Below are positions 16,460 through 25,429 of a stretch of 64,000 nt of DNA, one piece after another. The translations under genes were made by a program, and so were the position numbers. Source of the DNA: CBDDBX01 sp965225955. GTDB taxonomy: Bacteria > Acidobacteriota > Aminicenantia > UBA2199. Every line of letters starts with the position of its first letter. Within the stretch, counting starts at the first letter, position 1. The stretch spans positions 1-64,000 of the forward strand of contig CBDDBX010000037.1 in the NCBI GenBank assembly GCA_965225955.1, read 5' to 3'. Below the pieces are notes generated by a model, which saw only the letters and a list, made by a program, of their open reading frames with translations, did not search any database and was not told where the DNA came from.

Positions 16460-18175
16460 ATGAAAAAATTAATTTTATTGATTCTGTTATTAAGTTCATT
16501 TGTAATGGCAGAAAACAGTAAAGGTATTCTGGTAGTGAGTTTTGGAACCTCTTATAAAGAGGCGGAACAGAAGGGTATTTTACCTGTTGAAAAACTTATA
16601 AGGGAGAATATGAAAGACCGTAAGTTCTATCGGGCTTTTACATCATCCTTTATAAGAAAAAAGATCCTCAAAAGAGATGGGATTAAGATCTTCTCTCCCA
16701 CAGAAGTTCTTGAGGATATGAAGAAGGCGGGAATAGTGGACGTTGTTATTCAGCCACTGCACATAATTCCCGGTGCAGAGTATGAAGAAATCGTAGCTGT
16801 AGCTGGTAAATTCAGAAAAGAGTTTACCCGTCTGGCTCTTGGGAGTCCCCTTCTGTCATCTGAAAGAGATTATAAAGAGACAGCAGAAGCGGTTGCAGGA
16901 GTTCTGAAAAAAGGTGAACCCTGTGTACTTATGGGACACGGCACTCATCACAAAGCCAACAGCTGTTACAGCAGATTCCAGAAGTGTGCAGAAGAGATGA
17001 AGCTTCCTTTTCTTATGGGAACAGTAGAGGGGCATCCTGAACTTAAAGATGTAATTTCTGTTCTTGAAAAGAGAAAGATTAAAAGCTTCAGACTTGCTCC
17101 CTTCATGCTTGTAGCAGGAGATCATGCTCTTAATGATATGGCTGGGGATGAAGATGATTCCTGGAAAGTTATTCTCAGGAAAAAAGGTTTTAAACCTGAT
17201 CTTTATACCCGTGGTCTGGGAGAAAATCTTAAAATAAGACAGATTTTTCTTCGCCATGCTCTGGAGGCTGAAGGAGAGGCCGGAGCAGCAGGTATTATTC
17301 CGGCTGAAAGGATTAAAAAAGGTAGTAAGGTCAGTTATACTGATCCTGAAGGCAGAGAGTGGTCTCTGCCTTTCAAACCCCCAAGAGTTGTGTTTTGTCA
17401 CAACTCTTTGCTGGAGATCTGGTATATGGCTGGAGGAGAAGCTGTGGGACGGGTTAAAGGTAATATAACAGAAGGAACCCCTGAAGAAAGAGTTCCTGTA
17501 ATCGGATTACTTGGTAACCCGGGAGTTGAGAGAATTGTTTCTGTAAAACCTGACCTTGTGGTTCTTTCAGGAAATTTCAGAAAGCATGAAGCTACAGCAA
17601 AACTCCTTGAAAGTGCAGGTATAAAATGTCTGCTTCTTAAATATACTACCTACAGTGATTTTCTGGAAATCCTTGAGCTATTCTCTTATCTTAACGGAAC
17701 TGTTAAAGAAACAGGTAAACTGCTGGCAGATATTACTACTTCTGTAGATGAGGTGGTTAGTAGAAAGAGAGAAAAAAAGCCGTCAGTGCTGCTTCTTTTT
17801 GCAACACCCAAGAATATCACCTGCGAACTTCCTGCAGGTTCAACAGGCTTCTGTATAAGAATGCTGGGGGGGAGGAATATCGCTGAAGGTGCTCCGGTTA
17901 AAGGTGGGCGCCGGGTTATGTACAGTATGGAAAAGATTGTAGCTGTTAACCCGGATGTTATTCTCATAAAAACAATGGGTGATATGGATGTGTGCAGAAG
18001 AAAACTGAAACAACAGTTTAACAGCCATGGGGGCTGGGGCTCTCTTAAAGCTGTGAAAGAGCATCGCATACACTATCTTCCAAAAAAATATTTTATGTAC
18101 AAACCAAACCGTGCCTATCCGGCTGCATTCAGATATCTCTATAAACTACTATACCCTGTAAAAGGTAAAGCTTAA
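16460..18175 (+). CDS. Exported fusion of CbiK cobaltochelatase and BtuF/FecB-like binding protein
   Basis: Two families lie in one 571-residue exported chain. Residues 1-17 (MKKLILLILLLSSFVMA) are a signal peptide. Residues about 20-290 are CbiK, the anaerobic sirohydrochlorin cobaltochelatase, with ILVVSFGTSYKEAE, MGHGTHHKA (histidines near 160-163) and AGDHALNDMAGDEDDSW (His near 222), so both catalytic histidine regions are kept. Residues about 304-565 form a periplasmic metal-chelate binding domain (RVVFCHNSLLEIWYMAGGE; VSVKPDLVVLSG; NPDVILIKTMG). The ATG at 16460 is preferred over a GTG at 16448 because GGAGGGG precedes it. The next genes are the matching permease and ATPase. Exported CbiK is known from Desulfovibrio vulgaris (CbiK-P). 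A fusion to a binding protein is not known to me. Confidence 0.9.
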   Translation: MKKLILLILLLSSFVMAENSKGILVVSFGTSYKEAEQKGILPVEKLIRENMKDRKFYRAFTSSFIRKKILKRDGIKIFSPTEVLEDMKKAGIVDVVIQPLHIIPGAEYEEIVAVAGKFRKEFTRLALGSPLLSSERDYKETAEAVAGVLKKGEPCVLMGHGTHHKANSCYSRFQKCAEEMKLPFLMGTVEGHPELKDVISVLEKRKIKSFRLAPFMLVAGDHALNDMAGDEDDSWKVILRKKGFKPDLYTRGLGENLKIRQIFLRHALEAEGEAGAAGIIPAERIKKGSKVSYTDPEGREWSLPFKPPRVVFCHNSLLEIWYMAGGEAVGRVKGNITEGTPEERVPVIGLLGNPGVERIVSVKPDLVVLSGNFRKHEATAKLLESAGIKCLLLKYTTYSDFLEILELFSYLNGTVKETGKLLADITTSVDEVVSRKREKKPSVLLLFATPKNITCELPAGSTGFCIRMLGGRNIAEGAPVKGGRRVMYSMEKIVAVNPDVILIKTMGDMDVCRRKLKQQFNSHGGWGSLKAVKEHRIHYLPKKYFMYKPNRAYPAAFRYLYKLLYPVKGKA

Positions 18176-19158
18176 TGGTAAAACTGCTCCTCTATCTTAT
18201 GTTTCCTCTTATTGCAGGGCTTGTGGCTCTCACTACCGGAGCTGTTGATGTTCCGGTAAAGGAAATTTTTAAAATCTTCTCCGGTAAAGGAGATGAGATG
18301 CTTACTCAGATTATTATGAATATAAGGCTCCCCAGAGTTCTTGTGTCCGGCCTCTGCGGTGCAGCACTTTCAACTTCCGGTGCAATTCTTCAGGGAATAA
18401 TGAGAAATCCTCTTGCAAGCCCTAATATTATTGGTGTTTCTGCAGGAGCAGGTCTTGGGGGGATGATTGTTCTCATACTTCTGCCGGAATTTTCTGCTCT
18501 TGTAACTCCTGTGGCTTTTGGTTCTGCACTTCTTACAACCCTTCTTATATATTTTGTCGCCTGGCGCGGGGGAGCTGAGCCTTTGAGACTTATTCTTTCA
18601 GGTGTTGCAGTTTCAGCTTTTCTGGGGTCGGGAATAAGCAGTCTTCTTATATTTTTCCCCGACAGAGTACACAATGTTGTAGGTTTCATGGTTGGTGGTT
18701 TTGGAACAGCCTCATGGAATGAGTTCAATATTTCCTGGGTATATATTGCTGTGGCCCTTATTATATCTTCATTAATTGCAAACAGGCTCAATATTCTGGG
18801 GCTTGGAGATGATTCAGCTGGTAATCTGGGTTTAAGAGTTGAATTGAATCGTTTTATATTTATTGCACTTGCATCACTTCTTGCAGCTGCAGCTGTAAGT
18901 GTTGCCGGCCTTCTGGGGTTTGTAGGATTAATTGTACCCCATGCTGCCAGAATGGTTGTGGGAGCTAACTATAAATACCTGGTTCCTGCATCTGCAATAT
19001 TTGGTGCGGGACTTCTAATAAGCTGTGACACTCTTGCAAGAGTAGCACTGGCGCCGGTTGAGTTACCGGTTGGAGTAATAACCTCTTTTCTGGGGGCTCC
19101 GTTTTTTCTATATTTATTGAGGTACAGATTTAAACATGGCAGTAATAAAAGCAGATAG
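18175..19158 (+). CDS. btuC: BtuC/FecCD-type ABC transporter permease
   Basis: A polytopic inner-membrane permease of 327 residues, usual for FecCD. Typical segments are IRLPRVLVSGLCGAALSTSGAILQ (read in its core), RNPLASPNIIGVSAGAG, GFVGLIVPHAARMVVG and VGVITSFLGAPFFLYLLRY. Its ATG overlaps the stop of the CbiK-BtuF gene (TAATG), and the ATPase gene starts inside its 3' end. It imports cobalamin, cobinamide or the product handled by the fusion protein. The symbol reflects context; close FecCD permeases for siderophores or haem cannot be told apart by sequence reading alone. Confidence 0.85.
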   Translation: MVKLLLYLMFPLIAGLVALTTGAVDVPVKEIFKIFSGKGDEMLTQIIMNIRLPRVLVSGLCGAALSTSGAILQGIMRNPLASPNIIGVSAGAGLGGMIVLILLPEFSALVTPVAFGSALLTTLLIYFVAWRGGAEPLRLILSGVAVSAFLGSGISSLLIFFPDRVHNVVGFMVGGFGTASWNEFNISWVYIAVALIISSLIANRLNILGLGDDSAGNLGLRVELNRFIFIALASLLAAAAVSVAGLLGFVGLIVPHAARMVVGANYKYLVPASAIFGAGLLISCDTLARVALAPVELPVGVITSFLGAPFFLYLLRYRFKHGSNKSR

Positions 19159-19903
19159 TATATCTCTGGGTTACCAGGAGAAGATAGTTGTTAAAGATAT
19201 CTCCCTTGAGATAGATAAGGGGGATTTTGTAGCTCTTGTAGGTCCAAATGGCTCTGGTAAATCGACACTTCTTAAGGCTATCTGTGGAAACCTGCAGCCT
19301 GCTAAAGGAACTGTATGGGTAGAAGAGAAAGTAGTTGAAGAGTATAGCGCCGGAGAACTGGCATTAAAAGTCGCCTGGCTGCCACAGAATCCCGTAATAC
19401 CGGAGGGAGTCTCTGTTGAGGAGTTTGTAGGATATGGACGCTTTCCCCACAGGAACTGGCGGGGTATGTCTTCGGCAAAGGACAGAGAGATTGTTACCCG
19501 ATCCATAGAGTCTGTGGGGCTGAACTCTTTAAAAGAGAGATTCCTTACCCGGCTTTCCGGTGGGGAGCTGCAGAGAGCCAGAATTGCTATGGTAATGGCT
19601 CAGGAAGCAGAAATAGTAGTTTTCGATGAACCTACAACCTTTCTGGATATTGCTCATCAGTATGAGATTCTTAATCAGATAAAAGAGCTTAATCAGAATC
19701 TGGGAATAACAGTCGTTATGGTTGTTCATGACCTGAATCAGGCAGCCTCTTTTGCCCGGAGAATTATTGTTCTTGATAATGGAGGAATATATAGAGATGG
19801 TTCAGCTGAAGAGGTTATTACCGAAGATACTCTGAGAGAGGTTTTCGGGGTTAAATCCCGTATTATGAAATCTCCCTTCTACGTAATTGTAGAAGGCGTC
19901 TGA
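19136..19903 (+). CDS. btuD: BtuD/FecE-type ABC transporter ATPase
   Basis: A cytoplasmic ATPase of 255 residues with Walker A GPNGSGKST (about 37-45), a Q-loop (LPQNP), the signature LSGGELQRARIAMVMAQ, Walker B IVVFDEP and the switch histidine in VVHDLNQA. It energises the preceding permease and overlaps it by 23 bases. It is the last gene of the coupled 18.5-kb operon; the next gene is on the other strand. Confidence 0.88.
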   Translation: MAVIKADSISLGYQEKIVVKDISLEIDKGDFVALVGPNGSGKSTLLKAICGNLQPAKGTVWVEEKVVEEYSAGELALKVAWLPQNPVIPEGVSVEEFVGYGRFPHRNWRGMSSAKDREIVTRSIESVGLNSLKERFLTRLSGGELQRARIAMVMAQEAEIVVFDEPTTFLDIAHQYEILNQIKELNQNLGITVVMVVHDLNQAASFARRIIVLDNGGIYRDGSAEEVITEDTLREVFGVKSRIMKSPFYVIVEGV

Positions 19904-20039
19904 ATCTGTTTAATGAACCCTTAACTTAGCGTTGATTCAAAAAGTACGTTAAAAAGTGAGTAAAAAAGAGAGATAGTGGTTTTTTGTAAACTCTTTAACA
20001 CTGTTTTTATTCGCGTGCATTAGCGTTGGAGTTTTTTTA

Positions 20040-20468
20040 TTATCTGGATTGAGGTAGTTCTGATTTGGTATCAACAACTATTTTACAGTAGTTACCACTT
20101 ACAGTTCTTTCCAGAATAAGATGGCGATCTTTCTTTGTTAATGTAAAAAATCTTGTTCTGTTATTCTCTTCATATGCTATCTTCATAGTATCTTCCCCTT
20201 TAATTATAAAAGATGAATCTTTGTGTATCTGTTTGCCTATTCTGAAATCACATGAAGCTGTAGAAGTATTAATATTACTGATTTCAATTGGAATAGTACG
20301 GTTATAAAGTATGAAGCTTTTTATAATATCGAATTTCAGTTCCGTACCAGAGCAGGTGTGGCATTTTATTTTTACTTTCCCATTATTTCCGGTGCCTATA
20401 TATTGTACTCCTTCATAAGTCTTCTCCTTCTCAATTCTGCAATCAAATATTGTGTTGATATTCTTCAT
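20040..20468 (-). CDS. Hypothetical protein, 142 residues
   Basis: A small soluble protein of unknown function with no signal peptide. It contains a HTC/C pair (KIKCHTCSGTEL) and looks rich in beta strands (FFTLTKKDRHLILERTVSGNYCKIVV). A good ribosome site (GAGAGGAGA) precedes the ATG at 20466-20468, supporting a real gene. It is transcribed away from the esterase pair and towards the end of the B12 operon. The 136 bases between it and btuD hold only a TTAGCGTT-type degenerate repeat; no obvious terminator was seen. Confidence 0.6.
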   Translation of the reverse strand: MKNINTIFDCRIEKEKTYEGVQYIGTGNNGKVKIKCHTCSGTELKFDIIKSFILYNRTIPIEISNINTSTASCDFRIGKQIHKDSSFIIKGEDTMKIAYEENNRTRFFTLTKKDRHLILERTVSGNYCKIVVDTKSELPQSR

Positions 20469-20585
20469 TAATAATCTCCTCTCTAATTGTTATTAACAGG
20501 GAGACGAATGAGAGGTAATTTAGCGGAATTTTCCAAATAATCTTACGGGTTACGTAATAGCTTATGAACGGTGGGAGGATGTTGT

Positions 20586-21905
20586 ATGAATAGTTTAAAA
20601 GTTTTCTTACTGATAACTCTTTTAATGCTTCTGGTGGCATGTACCAATGATCAGAAAAGTGAACCAAAGCAGGTTACGGTTAATGACGCTCTGATAGAAC
20701 TGAATTCAATCGCAATTGAGTTTAATGGTTCATCTCCGGATCAGAACAGTACCGATCTTAAGCTTGTTAAAGGTCTTGGGGATGCAAAAATTGTTGGGCT
20801 GGGAGAAGCAACTCACGGATCTAAAGAGTTCTTTGAGATGAAGCACAGAATCTTTAAGTATCTGACTGAAGAGAGAGGTTTCAGGATATTTGGATTTGAG
20901 TGCGAACTTGCTGAATCCCTCTATCTTGATCACTATATTACTACCGGTGAGATTTTGTCCGGGGACCCGGATTTACGGTCAATGATGAAAAGTAAAGTGC
21001 ATTTCTGGACCTGGCAGGTAGAAGAGATTGCTGTTCTTATAGAGTGGATGAGAGAGTTTAATAAAGGTAGAGCAGAAGATGATATGGTTCATCTCTATGG
21101 AGTGGATTGTCAGAGCCTTAAGGATGCAGTTTTCTTTTATAAGAGACTCTTTAATCAGTATAAACCGGAGCTTACAGATGAGTTTGGTGAGTTTCTGGAA
21201 TGGATGGACAGTATCAGAAATCCTGATATAAAGCTTCTCAGTGTTAGTGATAAGGAGAAACTTAAGAGTGGTCTTAAAAATCTGAAGAGCAGAATTACAG
21301 AGTCAAAACCGGAACTGTTAGGTGTAGGGGAAAGAAATTATATGATCTATGAACGTATACCGGATGTGCTTCTGCAGGTGTTTTATCAGAAAACAGGTTC
21401 TCCAGGTAAAAGGGATACTTTTATGGGAGATAATGCTGTATGGTTTTCTGAGCTTAATGGAGGAGGAGTGGTGTTATGGGCTCATAATGGACACTCCTGT
21501 GTCTGGAAGGGAAATATGGGGGCCAGGATTAATAGTAAAATAGGTGATGAGTATCAGACTGTAGGTTTTGGTTTTGCCAAGGGTTCATTAAGAGCTATTG
21601 AAAGAAAGAATGGTACTTATACTGGTCTGAAAATTCATAATATTAATAGAGAACCACTTGAAGGGTCTATTAATGAGCTCTTCTATAAAGCGGATTTACA
21701 GAATCTTGTAATTAGTATGGACAGTGTCAAAAACAAAGAAAATCTTCGGATATGGCTCAATACGGGCAGAACATTTCAGAATATAGGAGCCGTTTACAGT
21801 GCAGAAGACTGGGAGAGGTACTATGGTGATAAAAACGTTAATTTATATCTCTATTGCGATTTCTTTTTCTGGTTTAGAAATGTAGAGGCTGCAAAAGGGC
21901 TCTGA
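20586..21905 (+). CDS. Erythromycin-esterase-family lipoprotein, copy 1
   Basis: A lipoprotein of 439 residues: MNSLKVFLLITLLMLLVAC gives a lipobox (LVAC). The mature part matches the EreA/EreB family: GLGEATHGSKEFFEMKHRIFKYL, with the family's Glu and His residues, GFECELAESLYLDHYI, and VLWAHNGHSC later. In resistance strains Ere enzymes hydrolyse the macrolide lactone; chromosomal relatives have diverse unknown esterase roles, so resistance is not implied. GGGAGG at 20573-20578 supports the ATG at 20586. It lies directly before a paralogue with a nearly identical 5' end. Confidence 0.85.
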   Translation: MNSLKVFLLITLLMLLVACTNDQKSEPKQVTVNDALIELNSIAIEFNGSSPDQNSTDLKLVKGLGDAKIVGLGEATHGSKEFFEMKHRIFKYLTEERGFRIFGFECELAESLYLDHYITTGEILSGDPDLRSMMKSKVHFWTWQVEEIAVLIEWMREFNKGRAEDDMVHLYGVDCQSLKDAVFFYKRLFNQYKPELTDEFGEFLEWMDSIRNPDIKLLSVSDKEKLKSGLKNLKSRITESKPELLGVGERNYMIYERIPDVLLQVFYQKTGSPGKRDTFMGDNAVWFSELNGGGVVLWAHNGHSCVWKGNMGARINSKIGDEYQTVGFGFAKGSLRAIERKNGTYTGLKIHNINREPLEGSINELFYKADLQNLVISMDSVKNKENLRIWLNTGRTFQNIGAVYSAEDWERYYGDKNVNLYLYCDFFFWFRNVEAAKGL

Positions 21906-21972
21906 GTTCCAGCAAACAGGAACTATGTCAATTGAAAGAATTGCCTTGAAACAAATAACTGGAGGGAACTAC

Positions 21973-23307
21973 ATGAATAGTTTAAAAGTTTTCTTACTGA
22001 TAACCCTTTTAATGCTTCTGGTAGCATGTACCAATGATCAGAAAAGTGAACCAAAGCAGGTTACGGTTAATGACGCTCTGATAGAACTGAATTCAATCGC
22101 AATTGAGTTTAATGGTTCAGCCCCGGATCAGAACAGTACCGATCTTAAGCTTGTTAAAGGTCTTGGTGATGCGAAAATTGTTGGGTTGGGAGAAGCAACT
22201 CACGGATCTAAAGAGTTTTTTGAGATGAAGCATCGGATCTTTAAGTATCTGGTAGAAGAGAAGGGCTTCAGAATTATGGGTTTTGAATGTGATCTTGCGG
22301 AATCCCTCTATCTTGATCACTATATAACAACCGGAGAGATCGTAACCGGAGATCCTGATCTAAGAACAATGATGAGAAATAAGATCCATTTCTGGACCTG
22401 GAGAGTGGAAGAGGTTGCCAGACTGATAGAGTGGATGAGGGATTTCAATGTTAATCGTGAAGCTTCCGATATGGTTCACCTTTATGGGGTGGATTGCCAA
22501 TCTTTAAAGGATGCCTCCTTCTTTTTTAACAGGTTTTTTGGTAGTAACAAACCGGAGATATGGGAAGAGTTTAAGGATTTTTTTGAAGAGCTGGATAAAA
22601 CCGACTACTCAACTCTTGCTGCTTTAAATGGTGATAGTAAGGAGAATTTTAAAAATAACCTTCTGGCTTTGAAAAACAGAATTATTGAATTCAGGGAACA
22701 GTTAATGGGAACTGGTGAAAGGGAGTATCTCATTCATCAACGTATTGCAGAGACTCTTTTGCAAAACTTCAACTTGATTGCAGACAACATCGGTAACCGG
22801 GACCATTATATGGGAGAGAATGCTCTCTGGCTTTCCGAACTCAATAGTGGTGGAGTTGCTCTCTGGGCCCACAACTCTCACAGCTGTTATAAATTGAAGG
22901 CATCGGGTAAAAGTATGGGTAAGTATATGAAGGATTTGGTTGGTAACGATTACCATGCGGTAGCTTTTGGTTTTGCAAAAGGCTCTTTTGTTGCAAAAGA
23001 GGAGTTTGCCAATAAAACATATGGAAATGTTGTTGTACAGGAGATTACCAGAGAGCCGATGAAGGATTCTATCAATGAACTCTTCTATAAAGCAGATTCT
23101 GAGAAGATTATTCTCAGGCTTAATGATGTTGAACAAGCTGGCACACTTAAGTCCTGGTTAAATACCGGAAGATACCACCAATCTATAGGCGCTCTATATG
23201 GAAACGAGATGTGGGAGAAGTACTATACCATAAACAACATCAATCTACTGGAGTACTGCGATTATTTTTTCTGGTTCAGAAACGTGAAAGCTGCAAAAAG
23301 GCTTTAG
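21973..23307 (+). CDS. Erythromycin-esterase-family lipoprotein, copy 2
   Basis: A lipoprotein of 444 residues paralogous to the preceding gene. The first 260 bases of the two genes differ at only about ten positions, while the remainder is clearly diverged. GGAGGG precedes the ATG at 21973; an upstream in-frame ATG at 21925 would spoil the signal peptide. Catalytic-region motifs GLGEATHGSKEFFEMKHR and ALWAHNSHSC are intact. The 67-base gap to copy 1 has no terminator, so the two are probably cotranscribed. Confidence 0.85.
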   Translation: MNSLKVFLLITLLMLLVACTNDQKSEPKQVTVNDALIELNSIAIEFNGSAPDQNSTDLKLVKGLGDAKIVGLGEATHGSKEFFEMKHRIFKYLVEEKGFRIMGFECDLAESLYLDHYITTGEIVTGDPDLRTMMRNKIHFWTWRVEEVARLIEWMRDFNVNREASDMVHLYGVDCQSLKDASFFFNRFFGSNKPEIWEEFKDFFEELDKTDYSTLAALNGDSKENFKNNLLALKNRIIEFREQLMGTGEREYLIHQRIAETLLQNFNLIADNIGNRDHYMGENALWLSELNSGGVALWAHNSHSCYKLKASGKSMGKYMKDLVGNDYHAVAFGFAKGSFVAKEEFANKTYGNVVVQEITREPMKDSINELFYKADSEKIILRLNDVEQAGTLKSWLNTGRYHQSIGALYGNEMWEKYYTINNINLLEYCDYFFWFRNVKAAKRL

Positions 23308-23323
23308 ATTAATTAAGAGAAGC

Positions 23324-23345
23324 AGGGCTGTGTCTCTACAGCCCT
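23324..23345. terminator. Bidirectional intrinsic terminator
   Basis: AGGGCTGT and ACAGCCCT form an 8-bp perfect stem with a 6-base loop between two convergent genes; TTTGTA follows on the + side. The 3' end of the minus-strand glycosyltransferase gene (stop at 23336-23338) lies within the hairpin. Confidence 0.6.
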
Positions 23346-24616
23346 TTGTATAAGCTGAGCATATTTCTTGCCATATTCTGGCTATTGTACTTCTCAATAA
23401 TACTGTTTCTTCCTCTTACTCCGGTTTTTCTGAGCTCTTCAGGTTGTTCCAGCAGGGGGGCAATAGTTTCCGCCAGTTTTTCCGGTGTATTGGGGGTGTA
23501 GGTGTAACCACCTTTGGTTTTAGCTATTATTTCAGGGAAAGCCCCTGTTTCAGGCTGAACCAGTGGAACAGCTGATGCCAGAGCTTCCAGTTGATATAGT
23601 CCCAGAGCTTCGCCATTTGGAACGGGAACAGTAAGAAGTGAGAGGCCTTTCAGAAAATCGAGGCGTTCAGTTCCAAAGAAATCTTCAACAATTTCACACT
23701 TACTCTGAAGATTCTCTTTTTTCAACATTTCTGTCATTGCATCGATAAAAGCCAGATCGTCCTGAGTATACCCACCACTGAGTTTCAGCTGCAGATCTTT
23801 GTAACCCTTCTGGTGAAGTATTATAAATGCCTGAACAAGAATGTCGAGGCCGTTGGCAGGGCACAGACGACTCAGATAGCCTATAACCGGAGGGTTCTGC
23901 TGTTCTGCAACTTTATAATAATCAGGGTCTATTCCTGTTTCAATTACATTGATCTTTTCCCGTGGATAATCTGCTCTTTCATGCATAAGATCTGCAAAGT
24001 AGTCACTTGCTGTTACAAAGGCATCAACCTCTTTACCTTTCTCAGACATAGTTTCCCAGCACTGGGTTCTGAATGGTTCAAACATGGCATCAAGCCAGAC
24101 ATCTTCATCCTGAAGAGATACTACTATTCTGGCACCAGTCTCTTTTTTTAAAGGGCCTGCCAGGCCTATGAGGAGGGCGTTGGAAATGTGTATTATATCT
24201 GGTCTGTTTTCAGGTACTTTGAGCCATTTAATCAGATCTTTTAACTCCTGCTGTTGATTGCCTTCTTCTCCTTTCAACATGCTGAGGGTCATTTCTCCAA
24301 GGCCTTTAGCTCTGGTTGATCCTGCTTTTTTTGCTGCAAGATGCAGAAGTGAGGGGGAATCGAAAAGCTTCTGAAACCATCGGGGGGCTTTACGCAGGAA
24401 GGGAACCATCTGTCTCAGATAGAGGCCTACTGCACCAAAGAAAACCGGTGTGTCTCCGGGACTTCCGTAATCACTTGCATTGAGAGGAAGATAGAGGGGC
24501 ATCATTGTAACGTCCACTCCAAGAGTTCTCAGAGCTCCTACATATACTTTATCCCTCATACAATTACCACAATAGAAAGAGCCCCCTGAACCTGAAACCA
24601 TATGTAAAACTTTCAT
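23336..24616 (-). CDS. Glycosyltransferase family 4 (GT-B fold)
   Basis: A cytoplasmic glycosyltransferase of 426 residues. It starts MKVLHMVSGSGGSFYCGNCMRD (a glycine-rich GT-B loop with a CxxC pair) and has the C-terminal donor-binding region VPNGEALGLYQLEALASAVPLVQPETGAFPEII, with the EX7E-type arrangement of family 4. The donor and acceptor cannot be told. GGAGG lies seven bases before the chosen ATG at 24614-24616; a longer reading from 24646 lacks a site. No polysaccharide cluster is adjacent. Confidence 0.85.
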   Translation of the reverse strand: MKVLHMVSGSGGSFYCGNCMRDKVYVGALRTLGVDVTMMPLYLPLNASDYGSPGDTPVFFGAVGLYLRQMVPFLRKAPRWFQKLFDSPSLLHLAAKKAGSTRAKGLGEMTLSMLKGEEGNQQQELKDLIKWLKVPENRPDIIHISNALLIGLAGPLKKETGARIVVSLQDEDVWLDAMFEPFRTQCWETMSEKGKEVDAFVTASDYFADLMHERADYPREKINVIETGIDPDYYKVAEQQNPPVIGYLSRLCPANGLDILVQAFIILHQKGYKDLQLKLSGGYTQDDLAFIDAMTEMLKKENLQSKCEIVEDFFGTERLDFLKGLSLLTVPVPNGEALGLYQLEALASAVPLVQPETGAFPEIIAKTKGGYTYTPNTPEKLAETIAPLLEQPEELRKTGVRGRNSIIEKYNSQNMARNMLSLYKGL

Positions 24617-24699
24617 CCACATACCTCCGATTATATTACGTATCATTAAAACCTTAAGTTATTTTTAGTGTAGAAATAGTATTAATTCAATTTTAAAAA

Positions 24700-24770
24700 A
24701 GATAGAGCACGGACTAACAAAGACTGACACTGACCTGCACAAACTAGCGCATTAAGATGACGCTGGTTGT
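24700..24770. repeat. Degenerate ACGGAC/TAGCGC intergenic repeat
   Basis: The short intergenic space between the glycosyltransferase and lysE-type genes contains GAGCACGGACTAACAAAGAC and CTGACCTGCACAAACTAGCGC-like units, the same low-complexity type as at 597-640 and, reversed, at 30660-30705. Confidence 0.45.
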
Positions 24771-24823
24771 TATTGTGACAAAGATTCTATTGTATGAATA
24801 GGTGCCGGAGGTATGATATTTTT

Positions 24824-25417
24824 ATGGGAATCGAATTTATACCACTTCTGTCTTTTATGCTGATAACGACTTTTACGCCGGGGCCAAATAATATAGCCTG
24901 TGCGTCAATGGGAGTTAATTACGGATACAGACGTAGCCTGGGGTTTATGCTGGGAATTGCTTCAGGAGTAGTTGTTGTTATGATCTTATGTGCTCTGATG
25001 TCAGGTTTTCTTCTAACCAGTGTTCCTGTAGCGGAGAAGTATCTCAGGTGGGCAGGAGCTGGATATATAGTATGGCTTGCGATATCAATTTTCAGATCAG
25101 GAGCTGCTGAGAATAGCTCTGAAGAGGTTAAAGGAGCTTTTTTAAAAGGAATGGTACTGCAACTCTTTAATCCCAAGGTACTGGTTTATGGTATAACAGT
25201 GTATACTACTTTTCTTGCTCCACTGGCGGGTAAGCCTCTGTATCAGGTAATTGCAGCTCCCGGGCTTGCACTGTTCTCATTCTTATCTATAACAACCTGG
25301 GCTCTTTTTGGAGCAGCTATTAAAATGAGGCTTAAAAACGGGAAATTCAGATTCCGGCTTAATGCTGTTCTGGCTATTCTTCTAATTTATACAGCAGTGG
25401 ATCTGATAATTTTCTGA
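24824..25417 (+). CDS. LysE/RhtB-family amino-acid exporter
   Basis: An inner-membrane exporter of 197 residues with about six helices. The family signature FTPGPNNIACASMGVNYG is followed by GFMLGIASG near the N-terminus, and FNPKVLVYGITVYTTFL occurs in the middle. The substrate could be an amino acid or a related small molecule. The ATG at 24824 begins the family-like MGIEFIPLLSFML; GGAGG at 24807-24811 is somewhat far, so a start at 24794 remains possible. Confidence 0.85.
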   Translation: MGIEFIPLLSFMLITTFTPGPNNIACASMGVNYGYRRSLGFMLGIASGVVVVMILCALMSGFLLTSVPVAEKYLRWAGAGYIVWLAISIFRSGAAENSSEEVKGAFLKGMVLQLFNPKVLVYGITVYTTFLAPLAGKPLYQVIAAPGLALFSFLSITTWALFGAAIKMRLKNGKFRFRLNAVLAILLIYTAVDLIIF

Positions 25418-25429
25418 TTACTGCTTATC

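Noticed and set aside
20586..23307. Macrolide resistance genes
   Set aside because: Family membership alone does not show erythromycin hydrolysis; these are chromosomal lipoproteins with no mobile resistance context.
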